Positions 1 through 9,956 are shown, counted from the stretch's first letter. The stretch: 64,000 bases of DNA from an uncultured Flavobacteriaceae bacterium (GCA_943787365.1 CALSMD010000001.1:434001-498000), one strand, 5' to 3'. Notes: generated by a model not told the origin, from the sequence alone. Translations and numbers: made by a program.

Positions 1-455
1 ACAACTTCAACAGCCTCCTCGCCTACTTTTTGAGCTATTTTATTAAGACCCTTTTCAAACAATTCAGAGACATAGGATGTTTCTGAGGAAGCATTCTCTT
101 TCCGATCCGTGATGATCGTTTCGAGTTCCGATAAAAACCCATAAGATTCGTTATTGGATTCTCCCCAACAGGTATCAGATCCTTTGTGACAAGTTGGTCC
201 TTGTGGCGTAGCTTGGATTAACAAAGTGTCCTTATCACAATCATTCTGTAAACTTTTGAAGCTTAGAAAATTTCCACTCTCCTCCCCTTTTGTCCAAAGG
301 CGTTGTTTACTGCGACTAAAAAAAGTCACCTTATTTGTTTCCAAAGTTTTGGCAACCGCTTCAGCATTCATATAGCCGAGCATTAAAACGGTTTTCGTGG
401 TTGCGTCTTGAATAATTGCAGGAATTAACCCGTCACTGTTATACTTGATGTCCAT
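1..455 (-). CDS. hisIE: HisIE, phosphoribosyl-AMP cyclohydrolase / phosphoribosyl-ATP pyrophosphatase (3' end cut by window edge)
   Basis: Cytoplasmic bifunctional enzyme for histidine steps 2 and 3: hydrolysis of PR-ATP to PR-AMP, then opening of the adenine ring. I translated it by hand because it runs off the window and is absent from the ORF track. The N-terminal HisI domain shows the metal and active-site region (TFFSRSKQRLWTKGEESGN, then CDKDTLL and GPTCHKGSDTCW). The HisE domain begins near residue 110 and the visible part ends at KVGEEAVEVV, a typical pyrophosphatase helix. The ATG overlaps the hisF stop by one base (TAATG), so it is translationally coupled as the last visible gene of the his operon. 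Sequence is missing only at the C-terminus. Confidence 0.93.
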   Translation of the reverse strand, partial: MDIKYNSDGLIPAIIQDATTKTVLMLGYMNAEAVAKTLETNKVTFFSRSKQRLWTKGEESGNFLSFKSLQNDCDKDTLLIQATPQGPTCHKGSDTCWGESNNESYGFLSELETIITDRKENASSETSYVSELFEKGLNKIAQKVGEEAVEV

Positions 456-1210
456 TAGAGTCGTATGTTAATTTGATTTGTTTGTAATTCTTTTTTTAAA
501 TCGTTTATCGCAATTTCACCGAAATGAAATACACTGGCTGCCAAGGCAGCATCTGCTTTTCCTTCTTTAAACACCTCCACAAAATGCTGCATCGTTCCAG
601 CACCTCCAGAAGCAATAATCGGAATATTGACCGTTTCTGACAATTGCGCTAAGGCTTCATTTGCAAAACCTGTTTTAACTCCATCATTATTCATTGAGGT
701 AAATAAGATTTCACCAGCGCCACGGCTTTCCACCTCTTTGGCCCATTCAAATAAATCCAAATCTGTTGGGATCGTTCCACCTGCCAAATGCACCAGCCAT
801 TTACCGTCCACTTCCTTAGCATCAATAGCCACCACAATACATTGATTTCCAAAAGCATTTGAAAGTTCGTTAATCAACTCTGGTCGTTTGATAGCGGCAG
901 AATTCACACCTACTTTATCAGCTCCTGATTTTAGGAGTGTTTCAACCCCTTCTTTGGTACTCACACCGCCGCCAACAGTAAAAGGGATGTCTATTTGTTC
1001 TGCCACATTCCGAACCATTTCTATGGTGGTCGAGCGTGATTCTAAGGTCGCTGAAATATCTAAAAACACCAGTTCATCCGCGCCGTTCTCAGCATATTGT
1101 TTTGCCAAGGCTACCGGATCGCCTGCATCTCTGAGGTTTAAAAAATTTACCCCTTTCACAGTTCGTCCATTTTTAATATCTAAGCATGGAATAATTCGTT
1201 TTGCTAACAT
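455..1210 (-). CDS. hisF: HisF, imidazole glycerol phosphate synthase cyclase subunit
   Basis: Cyclase half of IGP synthase. It uses ammonia delivered by HisH to convert PRFAR to imidazole glycerol phosphate and AICAR. It is a (beta/alpha)8 barrel of 251 residues, the usual length. The N-terminus reads [13 protein letters not shown] with the catalytic Asp near residue 11, the second acid lies in VVAIDAK near 130, and phosphate-binding loops GGGVST and ASGGAGT are present. It sits two bases after hisA and overlaps hisIE by one base, inside the his operon. Known family behaviour is a 1:1 complex with HisH, which is encoded two genes upstream. Confidence 0.97.
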   Translation of the reverse strand: MLAKRIIPCLDIKNGRTVKGVNFLNLRDAGDPVALAKQYAENGADELVFLDISATLESRSTTIEMVRNVAEQIDIPFTVGGGVSTKEGVETLLKSGADKVGVNSAAIKRPELINELSNAFGNQCIVVAIDAKEVDGKWLVHLAGGTIPTDLDLFEWAKEVESRGAGEILFTSMNNDGVKTGFANEALAQLSETVNIPIIASGGAGTMQHFVEVFKEGKADAALAASVFHFGEIAINDLKKELQTNQINIRL

Positions 1211-1212
1211 AA

Positions 1213-1941
1213 TTATGAACGGTTGAGTTGATAGGTTTCTAATTGTTTTAAACTGATATTCCCTTCGTAAATGGCTTTTCCAATAATGACACCTTCACAG
1301 CCTAAATCGGCTAATTTAGGCAACTCATCAAAGTGTGAAATACCCCCCGAAGCAATTAGTTTTACAGGATTCACTGTGGATAAAATCGTTTCGTATAAAT
1401 CAAATGAAGGTCCTTGTAACATCCCATCTTTCGCAATGTCAGTACAGATCACATAAGAAATGCCTTTTGTCACATAGTCCTTTATAAAACTGAGGACTTC
1501 TTTGTCACTTTCCTCCTGCCAACCTTGAATTGCAATTTTTTGATCCAAACAATCCGCACCTAAAATAATTTTATCAGCACCATAAGTTTCTAACCAATTT
1601 AAAAATAGCGAAGGATTTTTGACGGCAATACTACCCCCTGTGATCTGGTGTGCGCCAGAATCAAAGGCGATTTTTAAATCTTTGTCAGATTTTAAGCCCC
1701 CACCAAAATCAACCTTTAAATTTGTTTTAGTTGCAATGGATTCTAAAATTTTATGATTGATGATGTGCTGTGCTTTGGCACCATCCAAATCCACCACATG
1801 TAGATGTTCGACACCGACATCTTCAAACATTTTAGCAACTTCTAAAGGGTTTTCATTATAGACTTTTTTAGTGCTATAATCGCCTTTAGTCAGGCGTACA
1901 CATTGCCCGTTGATCAGGTCTATTGCAGGTATAATTCGCAT
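1213..1941 (-). CDS. hisA: HisA, ProFAR isomerase
   Basis: Isomerises ProFAR to PRFAR, histidine step 4. It is a 242-residue (beta/alpha)8 barrel paralogous to HisF. The N-terminal motif [18 protein letters not shown] carries the catalytic Asp near residue 8. The internal half-barrel phosphate sites appear as DFGGGLKS and IASGGISH. Length is normal. It follows hisH after a single base and precedes hisF by two bases, so the three barrel/amidotransferase genes are tightly packed in the operon. Confidence 0.97.
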   Translation of the reverse strand: MRIIPAIDLINGQCVRLTKGDYSTKKVYNENPLEVAKMFEDVGVEHLHVVDLDGAKAQHIINHKILESIATKTNLKVDFGGGLKSDKDLKIAFDSGAHQITGGSIAVKNPSLFLNWLETYGADKIILGADCLDQKIAIQGWQEESDKEVLSFIKDYVTKGISYVICTDIAKDGMLQGPSFDLYETILSTVNPVKLIASGGISHFDELPKLADLGCEGVIIGKAIYEGNISLKQLETYQLNRS

Positions 1942-1942
1942 A

Positions 1943-2524
1943 CTATAAGTTTAAAAAATTTTGTAATAATTGAGCCCCGTCTTTACTGCTTTTTTCAGGG
2001 TGAAATTGAACCCCATAAAAATTATCAGATTGCAAAGCCGCCGAAAAATCAAGTTCATATTCCGAGGATGCGATGGTTTGCTTTCCAATACTGGCGTAAT
2101 AACTATGAACAGAGTACATAAAACTGTTTTCAGGAATCCCTTTCAATAAATCTGACTGCAAATTCTGAATTGTATTCCATCCCATATGTGGGACTTTCAC
2201 AGTATTTGAAAACTGTTTCACATCCACATCAAATACTCCAAGCCCTTTGGTATTACTTTCTTCAGTATGATTGCATAACAATTGCATTCCCAAACAAATT
2301 CCCAGCACCTCTTGTTTGAGGTTTGGAATTAAGAGGTCTAATTTTGATTTCTTCAACATTTGCATCGCTTGACTGGCTTCGCCAACACCAGGGAAAATAA
2401 CCTTATCCGCACTTAAAATTTCCTCTACAGAATTCGAAAGCTTGGCATGAACGCCCAAACGCTGAAACGCAAATTGAATGCTCTGAATATTCCCGGCTCC
2501 GTAATCAATTATAATGACATTCAT
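1943..2524 (-). CDS. hisH: HisH, glutamine amidotransferase subunit of IGP synthase
   Basis: Class I glutaminase that supplies ammonia to HisF. At 193 residues it has the family length. The catalytic triad is readable: nucleophile Cys in [10 protein letters not shown] (near residue 77) and the His/Glu pair in QFHPEKSS near the C-terminus. The N-terminus [15 protein letters not shown] is typical of HisH. Its ATG directly abuts the hisB stop codon, indicating coupled translation within the his operon. Confidence 0.96.
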   Translation of the reverse strand: MNVIIIDYGAGNIQSIQFAFQRLGVHAKLSNSVEEILSADKVIFPGVGEASQAMQMLKKSKLDLLIPNLKQEVLGICLGMQLLCNHTEESNTKGLGVFDVDVKQFSNTVKVPHMGWNTIQNLQSDLLKGIPENSFMYSVHSYYASIGKQTIASSEYELDFSAALQSDNFYGVQFHPEKSSKDGAQLLQNFLNL

Positions 2525-3661
2525 TTATTCTAAAGTTCCTTTGGTTGATGGTAAAATCATTTTGTTTACATCGCGTTTGACCGCCATTTTGATCGCTTTT
2601 GCAAACGCCTTAAAAATCGCCTCTATTTTGTGATGTTCGTTGCTCCCATCAGCTTTGATGTTTAAATTACACTTCGCCCCATCCGTAAAGGATTTAAAGA
2701 AGTGCATAAACATTTCCGTTGGCATTTTACCGACGTATTCACGTTTAAAATCTGCTTTCCAAACGAGCCAGTTTCTGCCCCCAAAATCAATGGCAACTTG
2801 TGCCAAACAATCGTCCATTGGCAAGCAAAAGCCATAGCGTTCAATACCTAATTTTGAGCCCAAGGCGGTGTGAAATAAATTCCCGAGTGCAATCGCCGTA
2901 TCTTCGATGGTGTGGTGTTCATCAACTTCTAAATCGCCTTTCACTTTAATATCTAAATCCATTTGACCGTGCCGCGCGATTTGATCCAACATGTGATCAA
3001 AAAAAGGAATTCCGGTGTCAATTTGACTTTGCCCTGTACCGTCTAAATTTAAAGTAATCGCAATCTTTGTTTCGTTGGTATTTCTCACAATGGACTCCAC
3101 GCGTTGCTTCGCTTTAAGGAATTCATAAATGGCTTCCCAACGGTTTGTTTCTAGAGCGATAAAAGGTGTTAATTCCTCTTGTTTGACAGAGATTTCATTT
3201 TCACCTAAATGCGTTTCGTCATTGATAAAAATGCCTTTACATCCTAAGTTTTTCGCCAGTTCTATATCTGTAAGACGATCCCCAATCACAAAAGAATTTT
3301 CTAAATCGTAAGCTTCTGAAAAGTATTCCGTTAACAAACCCGTTTGCGGCTTGCGTGTTGGTGCATTGTCTTTTGCAAAAGTACGGTCGATGAATTGTTT
3401 TTCAAAAACAATGCCTTCGTTTTTAAAGGTATCAAGGATGAAATTATGAACCGGCCAAAACGTGCTTTCTGGATATACTTCCGTTCCCAAACCATCTTGA
3501 TTGGTAATCATCACGATTTCAAAATCCAGTTCTTGACATATCTTTTTTAAATTAGAAAATACATCAGGGTAGAATTCTAATTTATCAAAGGAATCAATTT
3601 GTTCATCCGCAGGTTCACGGATGATCGTTCCATCGCGATCTATAAATAATACAGGCTTCAT
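2525..3661 (-). CDS. hisB: HisB, bifunctional histidinol-phosphatase / IGP dehydratase
   Basis: Catalyses two non-adjacent histidine steps. The N-terminal HAD-type phosphatase (residues 1-165) opens with [12 protein letters not shown], the DxDGT nucleophile motif. The C-terminal imidazoleglycerol-phosphate dehydratase (about 185-378) has the metal-binding motifs [24 protein letters not shown] and [13 protein letters not shown]. The 378-residue length equals that of fused HisB proteins in enterobacteria and Bacteroidetes. The ATG overlaps the hisC stop as ATGA. Confidence 0.97.
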   Translation of the reverse strand: MKPVLFIDRDGTIIREPADEQIDSFDKLEFYPDVFSNLKKICQELDFEIVMITNQDGLGTEVYPESTFWPVHNFILDTFKNEGIVFEKQFIDRTFAKDNAPTRKPQTGLLTEYFSEAYDLENSFVIGDRLTDIELAKNLGCKGIFINDETHLGENEISVKQEELTPFIALETNRWEAIYEFLKAKQRVESIVRNTNETKIAITLNLDGTGQSQIDTGIPFFDHMLDQIARHGQMDLDIKVKGDLEVDEHHTIEDTAIALGNLFHTALGSKLGIERYGFCLPMDDCLAQVAIDFGGRNWLVWKADFKREYVGKMPTEMFMHFFKSFTDGAKCNLNIKADGSNEHHKIEAIFKAFAKAIKMAVKRDVNKMILPSTKGTLE

Positions 3662-4695
3662 TTTAGAGTCTTTAATAAGGTTAATAATTGTGTGTTTTCA
3701 GAAGGTGTCCCTACGGTGATTCTTAAGCAATTTTTACAATGCAATTGTGAGCTTCGGTTTCTGACCACGATCCCGTTTTTAATCAATTCATCGTAGCGTT
3801 TGTTGGCATCGTCCACTTTGATTAAGATGAAATTTGCTTCGGAAGGGTATATTTTTTCAATAAAGGAAAAAGCTTCAAATGCTTTTTTTAATCTCTTGCG
3901 TTCTTTTAAAATACGGGCGATTTGATCTGTAACTACGTCCTTATTTTGAAGTGCTTTGATCGCTGCTTCTTGCGTAAGTGTATTGATATTATACGGCGGC
4001 TTGATTTTGTTTAATACCGCAATAATTTCTTTAGAGGCATAACAAATTCCCAACCGAATCCCCGCCAAACCATAAGCTTTAGAAAGGGTTTGTGTGACTA
4101 TTAAATTTGGATACGCATTCAGCCATTGTGTCCAACTGCTTTTTTCTGTAAAATCAATATAGGCTTCATCGATGACGACCAGTCCTTTAAACGTGCTTAA
4201 AAGACGTTCTACTGCGGTACGATCGACGCTATTTCCAGAGGGATTATTCGGCGAACAGACGAACAATAATTTAGTATTTGGTTTTATGTTTTCTAGAACC
4301 GAATCAACCTCTAATTGAAAATCTGAGGTTAAGGGCACTTGAATATTTTCAATGGCATTCAAATTCGCCAAGACTTCGTACATCCCATAAGTCGGAGGCA
4401 ATGTGAGAATACTGTCTTGATTGGGTTCACAAAAGGCTCTGAAAATTAAATCCAAGACTTCATCGCTACCATTCCCCAAAAGAATTTGATTAGCGGCCAC
4501 TTCTTTTTGTTTTGAAATGAGCGCTTTCAAAGCCGTTTGCTGAGGATCTGGATATCGATTTAAAGTACTGTCAAAAGGATTTTCATTGGCATCCAAAAAC
4601 ACCATATCCGTTTGTAAGTCTTTATATTCATCACGTGCAGACGAATAGGGTTTCATCTGTTGTATGTTCTTTCGAACTAATTTATTTAGATCCAT
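3658..4695 (-). CDS. hisC: HisC, histidinol-phosphate aminotransferase
   Basis: PLP-dependent fold type I aminotransferase converting imidazole acetol phosphate to histidinol phosphate. It has 345 residues. The PLP lysine lies in [16 protein letters not shown], and SPNNPSGN and the C-terminal RITVGT (substrate-binding Arg) are present. The start at MDLNKLVRK overlaps the end of hisD by 14 bases; a later Met (QQMKPY) is possible but would remove part of the N-terminal arm. It overlaps hisB by four bases. Confidence 0.96.
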   Translation of the reverse strand: MDLNKLVRKNIQQMKPYSSARDEYKDLQTDMVFLDANENPFDSTLNRYPDPQQTALKALISKQKEVAANQILLGNGSDEVLDLIFRAFCEPNQDSILTLPPTYGMYEVLANLNAIENIQVPLTSDFQLEVDSVLENIKPNTKLLFVCSPNNPSGNSVDRTAVERLLSTFKGLVVIDEAYIDFTEKSSWTQWLNAYPNLIVTQTLSKAYGLAGIRLGICYASKEIIAVLNKIKPPYNINTLTQEAAIKALQNKDVVTDQIARILKERKRLKKAFEAFSFIEKIYPSEANFILIKVDDANKRYDELIKNGIVVRNRSSQLHCKNCLRITVGTPSENTQLLTLLKTLK

Positions 4696-5980
4696 CTTCT
4701 ATAGATTTTAATCGAATTGTGACCGCGTTTTTGTGTGCCATCAGTCCTTCAGCTTCCGCCATAAGTTCGATGGTGTTTCCGATGTTTAATAAACCCTCTT
4801 TGGTAATTTCTTGAAAGGTGATGTTTTTCAAAAAACTATCTAAATTCACTCCTGAATATGCTTTTGCATAGCCATTTGTTGGCAAGGTGTGATTGGTTCC
4901 AGATGCATAATCGCCAGCACTTTCCGGCGTATATTCACCGATGAATACAGAGCCTGCATTGATGACATTATCAACAAAAAAGGAATTGTTTTCAGTACAA
5001 ATGATATAATGTTCTGGTCCATAAAAATTAATTAAATCAACCGCTTCTTGATCGGAGGCGACTAAAATCAACTTCTTATTTTCAAGAGCTTTTTCTAGGA
5101 TCGATTTACGATCTAAAAGCTGCGTTTGAATGCGTATTTGATCGGCCGTTTCTAAAAGTAGTTTCTCATCAGTTGACACTAAAACAACTTGACTGTCAAC
5201 GCCGTGTTCTGCTTGACTTAATAAATCCGAAGCGATAAAAGCAGGGTTGGCATTTTTATCTGCCATAATCAGAAGTTCACTGGGTCCTGCTGGCATATCG
5301 ATCGCCACGCCAAACTTGGTCGCCAATTGCTTCGCAACAGTGACATATTGATTGCCTGGACCAAATATTTTAGACACTTTAGGGATGCTCGATGTTCCAA
5401 ACGTCAATCCTGCAATGGCTTGAATCCCTCCTACTTTGATGATTGTTGTAATACCACACAAAGCGGCTGTGTATAGAATTTCGTTGGCAATCGCTCCTTC
5501 AGCATTTGGAGGCGTACATAACACACTATTTTTACAACCTGCAAGGGTCGCCGGTACGGCAAGCATCAATACTGTTGAAAACAAGGGTGCCGTTCCACCA
5601 GGAATGTACAAACCTACGGTTTCTATCGGGCGTTTTTCTTGCCAACACCGAACGCCAGGTTGTGTTTCTACATCCACTTTCATTGTTTTTTGGGCGTTGT
5701 GAAAGACTTCAATATTGGACTTGGCTTGTTGAATGGCTATTTTCAAATCTTTTGAAACCAAAGCTGATGCAGTCTCAATTTCTTCTTGAGACACAAAAAG
5801 AGTTTTTAAATCTACCTTATCAAATCGTTTTGTGTACTGCGCAATCGCCGTATCGCCTTCTTGTTTGACAGCTAAAAAGACCTCGTTTACAATGGTTTCA
5901 ATGGCCTCTACGGATTGTGTGGGACGTTGGAGAATTGCTTCCCAAATGGATCGCGCTGGATATTTAATTAAAGACTTCAT
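4682..5980 (-). CDS. hisD: HisD, histidinol dehydrogenase
   Basis: Zinc-dependent NAD enzyme oxidising histidinol to histidine in two steps. The ORF track starts at 6007, but I prefer the Met at 5980 (MKSLIKYPARS). Its ATG overlaps the hisG stop as TAATG, the same coupling used at hisF-hisIE, and the upstream residues MSNRKNGTL are simply hisG DNA in another frame. Motifs include GLYIPGGTAPLFSTVLML, FGPGNQYVTVAK, PAGPSELLI, QAEHGVDSQ and SAGDYASGTNHTLPT, which together carry the zinc and active-site residues. Length from this start is 432, normal for the family. Confidence 0.96.
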   Translation of the reverse strand: MKSLIKYPARSIWEAILQRPTQSVEAIETIVNEVFLAVKQEGDTAIAQYTKRFDKVDLKTLFVSQEEIETASALVSKDLKIAIQQAKSNIEVFHNAQKTMKVDVETQPGVRCWQEKRPIETVGLYIPGGTAPLFSTVLMLAVPATLAGCKNSVLCTPPNAEGAIANEILYTAALCGITTIIKVGGIQAIAGLTFGTSSIPKVSKIFGPGNQYVTVAKQLATKFGVAIDMPAGPSELLIMADKNANPAFIASDLLSQAEHGVDSQVVLVSTDEKLLLETADQIRIQTQLLDRKSILEKALENKKLILVASDQEAVDLINFYGPEHYIICTENNSFFVDNVINAGSVFIGEYTPESAGDYASGTNHTLPTNGYAKAYSGVNLDSFLKNITFQEITKEGLLNIGNTIELMAEAEGLMAHKNAVTIRLKSIEDGSK

Positions 5981-6837
5981 TAGAGTACCATTTTTTCGAT
6001 TGGACATATAAGGATGCCTTGCGCACCTAAGGCTTTCAAATCGTCGATGATGTCCCAGAATTGGTTCTTATCAATCACACTGTGTACGGAGCTCCACCCC
6101 GATTCTGCTAATGGAAGTACGGTTGGACTTTTCATTCCCGGTAAGAGGTTGATAATGGCTTCTAAACTGTCATTTGGAGCGTTGAGCAATACATATTTGG
6201 ACGATTGTCCTTTGAGCACTGCTTCAATCCTAAATTTTATTTTATCTAAAATCGCTTTTTGAGGGACAGAAATTGTTGGAGAGACTGCCAAAACGGCTTC
6301 CGATTTTAGAATCACTTCTTTCTCTACTAGATTGTTTTTAAACAAAGTCCCCCCTGTAGAAACGATATCTACGATGGCTTCTGCCAATCCGATATTGGGT
6401 GCGATTTCAACAGAGCCATTAATGACATGGATGCTCGCTCTAATATTGTTTTTTTCTAAAAAGGCATTGACGGTATTGGGATAAGAGGTGGCAATTTGTT
6501 TGCCGTTCAAATCTTCGAGTGATTTGTATGCCATGTTTTTTGGAACGGCAATTGAAACTCGGCATTTTGAAAATCCTAACTTCGAAATATATTCTATGGA
6601 GTTTCCTTTTTCGACAAGAACATTGTTTCCAATAATAGCGGCATCTACAACCCCATCTTTTAAGTATTGTGGAATATCCCCATTACGGAGGTAAAAGACT
6701 TCGACAGGGAAATTAGTAGCCGTTGCTTTGAGTTGGTCTTTTCCATTATCAATGGAGATTCCAATATCTTTCAAAAGTTTCATGGAATCGTCTTTGAGGC
6801 GTCCTGACTTTTGCACTGCAATTTTTAAAGTATTCAT
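5980..6837 (-). CDS. hisG: HisG, ATP phosphoribosyltransferase (long form)
   Basis: First, committed step of histidine synthesis: ATP plus PRPP to PR-ATP. The 285 residues correspond to the long HisG class, with two periplasmic-binding-protein-like catalytic domains (1-205) and a C-terminal ACT-like regulatory domain (about 210-285) that binds histidine for feedback inhibition. The N-terminus reads KIAVQKSGRLKDDSM, and the PRPP site is IVDIVSTGGTLF. No HisZ is needed for this form. It is the first structural gene after a His-rich leader ORF and a terminator, so both enzyme and operon appear to respond to histidine. Confidence 0.97.
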   Translation of the reverse strand: MNTLKIAVQKSGRLKDDSMKLLKDIGISIDNGKDQLKATATNFPVEVFYLRNGDIPQYLKDGVVDAAIIGNNVLVEKGNSIEYISKLGFSKCRVSIAVPKNMAYKSLEDLNGKQIATSYPNTVNAFLEKNNIRASIHVINGSVEIAPNIGLAEAIVDIVSTGGTLFKNNLVEKEVILKSEAVLAVSPTISVPQKAILDKIKFRIEAVLKGQSSKYVLLNAPNDSLEAIINLLPGMKSPTVLPLAESGWSSVHSVIDKNQFWDIIDDLKALGAQGILICPIEKMVL

Positions 6838-6853
6838 TCTTTATTAATTTAGT

Positions 6854-6888
6854 AAAAAAAAAGACCCGCTTGATTTCTCAAACGGGTC
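6854..6888 (-). terminator. Intrinsic terminator of the his leader (attenuator)
   Basis: On the minus strand an 11-bp stem GACCCGTTTGA / TCAAGCGGGTC (one G-U pair) closes a GAAA tetraloop and is followed by nine U residues, 16 bases before the hisG start codon. Its place between a His-codon-rich leader ORF and hisG makes it an attenuator rather than an ordinary end-of-gene terminator. The 3' arm contains CGCTTGAT (plus-strand reading), repeated exactly at 6928-6935 inside the leader ORF, giving a competing partner for the 5' arm. Confidence 0.88.
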
Positions 6889-6921
6889 AGTATATAGTTT
6901 ATAATAGTATCCTACACAACT

Positions 6922-6981
6922 TTACCTCGCTTGATGGCCAGTTAAAATATGATGGTGATGGATGACTAAAAATAATTTCAT
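6922..6981 (-). CDS. his operon leader peptide (19 aa, four consecutive His)
   Basis: A short ORF too small for the track encodes MKLFLVIHHHHILTGHQAR, with His at residues 8-11 and 16 (5 of 19). It lies upstream of the attenuator hairpin and hisG, as leader peptides do in proteobacterial his and trp operons. The last codons (CATCAAGCGAGG) contain a sequence that can pair with the 5' arm of the terminator over seven contiguous bases. Inferred function: ribosome stalling at the His run leaves this segment free and blocks the terminator, while a ribosome reaching the stop codon covers it. The peptide itself probably has no function. Confidence 0.85.
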   Translation of the reverse strand: MKLFLVIHHHHILTGHQAR

Positions 6982-6998
6982 TGTAATTATATTGAAAA

Positions 6999-7006
6999 CA
7001 AATATT
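6999..7006 (-). promoter_or_regulatory. Possible his operon -7 box
   Basis: AATATTTG on the minus strand matches the Bacteroidetes -7 consensus TAnnTTTG at 6 of 8 positions, so it is weak. It lies 18 bases upstream of the leader ATG, which would give a short untranslated leader, as expected for a leader-peptide attenuator. No convincing -33 element was found. Confidence 0.3.
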
Positions 7007-7094
7007 CAAAAAATAATCAGTGTAAACCTAACTTATTTTTAAGAATTATTGATTTAATAAAATAGGGTGTATAAATCAAGCTATTAATTAAAAT

Positions 7095-7907
7095 TTACTG
7101 GTTCCCTAAAATAATTGGCAATCCATTTTTTCCAGATCCAATGACAATCACTTTAGTATTTGGAGATTCAGACAACTTTACAGTCGCTTCAATTCCTTTA
7201 TCTTGTAAGATGCGATCGTTCAGAGATGCACTTAAAATTTTGTTTGCATCTGCTTTACCTTGTGCTTCAATACGTACTTTTTGAGCTTCTTTATCTGCAG
7301 TCACTAATCTAAATTCATATTCTAAAGATTCTTGCTCTTGCTTTAATTTACTCTCAATCGCATTTTTGATGGTGTTTGGAAGTTTTACATCTTCTACTAA
7401 AACACGCTTTACATTTAAAAATTGACCGTCTAATAAGTTTACGACTTCGTCAAGAATTTCTTGTTCGATCACATCACGTTTACTAGAGTACAGTTGTTCT
7501 GGCGTATAACGACCTACAACACTTCTTGCTGCTGCATTGACCGCAGGGCCTAAAAGTTCGTTCTCGTAATCCTCCCCTTTAGTTTTGATAAGGCTTCCAA
7601 GGTTTTTAAATTCTGGCTCGTACCATATGGTTCCGTTTACTTTAACTTCTAATCCGTTTACAGATAAAACATTCATTTCATCAGAGATGGATTGTTGTCT
7701 TACTTTATGGATTAACATACTGTTCCAAGGTGCTACAATTTGAAAGCCTTCGCCATATGTTTTGTCCGTTTGGATTCCATCTCCGAAACGCTCAAATAAG
7801 ACGCCTCCTTCTCCAGGTCCGATGGTCACCGCAGATTTTGATATTAAAAGAATAATAGCACCAATTATAAAGATAACTGGGAGTCCAATTTTAGGAAATT
7901 TTTGCAT
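7095..7907 (-). CDS. Prohibitin-family (SPFH/band 7) membrane protein
   Basis: A 270-residue protein with one N-terminal membrane segment (about residues 8-24, PVIFIIGAIILLI), then an SPFH/band 7 domain (about 25-190; VTIGPGEGGVLFERFG, RSVVGRYTPEQLY) and a helical region rich in Glu, Gln and Lys (190-235) likely to form the coiled coil of prohibitin-like oligomers. Family members form ring-like scaffolds in the cytoplasmic membrane and are often linked to protease control; no specific role follows from this sequence. It starts 18 bases after the vWA-like gene, so the two are probably cotranscribed. The C-terminus IVIGSGKNGLPIILGNQ resembles that of other bacterial prohibitin homologues. Confidence 0.85.
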   Translation of the reverse strand: MQKFPKIGLPVIFIIGAIILLISKSAVTIGPGEGGVLFERFGDGIQTDKTYGEGFQIVAPWNSMLIHKVRQQSISDEMNVLSVNGLEVKVNGTIWYEPEFKNLGSLIKTKGEDYENELLGPAVNAAARSVVGRYTPEQLYSSKRDVIEQEILDEVVNLLDGQFLNVKRVLVEDVKLPNTIKNAIESKLKQEQESLEYEFRLVTADKEAQKVRIEAQGKADANKILSASLNDRILQDKGIEATVKLSESPNTKVIVIGSGKNGLPIILGNQ

Positions 7908-7925
7908 TTTGTTTGTTTTAAATTA

Positions 7926-9956
7926 TTAAATAAGTCCGTTGTATTTTCTGATGAACCATTCGATTGCTAGACTTGATAAAAGTAATAACAACCAGAATTT
8001 TATACCAATCAAAGGTACTGTTTTTTTAGTGAATTTCTGAATACTTGAAAAGCGATTGTCAGAAATTAACTGCGCCATTAATTCGTCGGTTTGAGTATCA
8101 AAAAAAGCCGTCCCTTCTGTATTGACCGCAAGTTGTTCGAGTTGCTGAACATTGGCATTTATGAATTGTTGTTCGATATTAAAATCTAAGATTTCAATTT
8201 CCCCATAAGAACGATGAGTGCCGTTATCAGCAGTAACCTCAAAGGAATAATTACCAGGCTCTAAAGCGTTTATATTTACAGTGTAACTATTTTGAACCGC
8301 TATCATAGGATACTCTAATTGTTGTCCTGTAGCATTATTTTTTAGATCAATAACTAATACTGCATTGGGATCTGGCTCGTAATTTTTATTAAAAAATTGT
8401 GCCGATATTTCTAAAGGTTGACTCCCATCATAAATAGATTCATAGTTGACGAGCAGGCGTGTGTTTTGATTTTTGATGTTTAAATACTGAATCAATTTCG
8501 CCATAAACGAATCAAATGATTTAAAATTTTGATCTTCACGGAAGGAATGCATGCGCCATTTCCACAAATTTTCTGCTAAGAGTACAGCTGTTCTTTGGGA
8601 GTTGTTTTCGTAAGTGAACCACAAGGGTTCTTTAGTCATCGTTCCATTAATCGATTTAAATAACAAAGTTTCGTGAGGAACATTTAGTGCGATGCTTCCA
8701 AATTCCGTGGTCAAAGGAGGATACGTATTAAATGTGAAATCATCTACAGAAAAATTATTAAAACTTGAATTAACGACCCCTTGATAATTTTCAGTCTGCC
8801 CCGTAATTTCTTGCTTAAAATTAGATTGAATGGAATTCAAATACGCCCATTGTGTTTGGTTGCCCCCTATAATAAAGGTGTTTAATTTTCTCTTTTCGAT
8901 AAGGTCAAAGACAGCTCTAAAACTTTGATTGGGTTGGTATAAAATTGCAAGACCATAGTTGTCATTCGTTTCTAAATACTCTATTGGCGAACAGATTTTT
9001 ACAAGCCGTTGTTTGTTGGTTTCAATCGCAGTTTTTAATGCCCCCAAATCGGGATGGGACAAAGAGGTTACTAACGCAATATTCGTGAATTCGTCAATCG
9101 TTTCTATTGCAAAAGACTTTTGATTGTTAATCTTATTTTTTTCGTTCTCAATGGGTGTTAAACTAACTTTGTATCGCTGTACTCCTACTTTCTTAGATGT
9201 GATTTTGGGAGTTAAAATGATTGAATTTTGTGCTGCTGAAAACCGAACACGTTCTTTATGAATAATTCGTCCGCGGGATTCAATTCTTAATTCCGACTGT
9301 ACAGTTGTGTTTCCAGTGTAAGAAGCGATAATTTCAACAGGGAATTTGTTGTTTAGATAGGTATATTTATTGACGTTAATTTGTTGAATTTTCAAATCCG
9401 TATGGTAAATACTGTCACCCAATATAAGAGGAAACACAACTTGTTCAAACTGTTTAGAAGCAAATTCATAAGCGTCACCAATAGTTTGATTCCCATCGGA
9501 AATTAAAACAATGGGGGCTAATTCAGATTCGTAAAGAGATTCAATATCTTGAATGCTCTTTGTGATATTTGTTTGTTTATCCTCAAAAGTGAGCTCGGGG
9601 TTTTGATTGATCTGCGTCCCAAACGGATACACTTTAACATCGTATTTAGAAGTAATTTCAGTATTTCTCAAGAGGGTTTGAACCGCCTCAGAAGCAACAC
9701 TGTCTTTATTTAAGTAATTGACAGATTGAGAATTATCAACCAGAACTGCAAGTACAGGTTTAATTATTTTACTTTCTTTTGTTTCAAACTTTGGGTTAAT
9801 GACAAGAAGTAATAATGAAAAAACCGAAATGAACCTCACTCCTGCTAAACCCCAATGAAGCCGATTTCGTTTGGATTTATATACATACTGAAAAAGCGCT
9901 ATGAATAGCGCTAAAATTCCAGATCCAATAATGTATAAAATTGTTTGTGTGGGCAT
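7926..9956 (-). CDS. Large membrane protein with vWA-like domain
   Basis: A 676-residue protein of Bacteroidetes type whose exact role I do not recognise. Two hydrophobic helices at the N-terminus (about 5-25 and 38-58) precede a von Willebrand A-like region opening with VLAVLVDNSQSVNY (a DxSxS metal-site pattern near residue 92) and VLISDGNQTIGDA near 170. The middle is beta-rich, and a last helix (FWLLLLLSSLAIEWF, about 650-668) ends in a short cytoplasmic tail. The architecture resembles membrane vWA proteins of Bat/aerotolerance type and the amidotransferase-like membrane proteins found near them. It sits between fabG (39 bases upstream) and the prohibitin gene (18 bases downstream). Confidence 0.7.
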   Translation of the reverse strand: MPTQTILYIIGSGILALFIALFQYVYKSKRNRLHWGLAGVRFISVFSLLLLVINPKFETKESKIIKPVLAVLVDNSQSVNYLNKDSVASEAVQTLLRNTEITSKYDVKVYPFGTQINQNPELTFEDKQTNITKSIQDIESLYESELAPIVLISDGNQTIGDAYEFASKQFEQVVFPLILGDSIYHTDLKIQQINVNKYTYLNNKFPVEIIASYTGNTTVQSELRIESRGRIIHKERVRFSAAQNSIILTPKITSKKVGVQRYKVSLTPIENEKNKINNQKSFAIETIDEFTNIALVTSLSHPDLGALKTAIETNKQRLVKICSPIEYLETNDNYGLAILYQPNQSFRAVFDLIEKRKLNTFIIGGNQTQWAYLNSIQSNFKQEITGQTENYQGVVNSSFNNFSVDDFTFNTYPPLTTEFGSIALNVPHETLLFKSINGTMTKEPLWFTYENNSQRTAVLLAENLWKWRMHSFREDQNFKSFDSFMAKLIQYLNIKNQNTRLLVNYESIYDGSQPLEISAQFFNKNYEPDPNAVLVIDLKNNATGQQLEYPMIAVQNSYTVNINALEPGNYSFEVTADNGTHRSYGEIEILDFNIEQQFINANVQQLEQLAVNTEGTAFFDTQTDELMAQLISDNRFSSIQKFTKKTVPLIGIKFWLLLLLSSLAIEWFIRKYNGLI

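Noticed and set aside
5506-5868. 120-residue plus-strand ORF antisense to hisD
   Set aside because: Shadow of a well-supported enzyme gene with no domain of its own.
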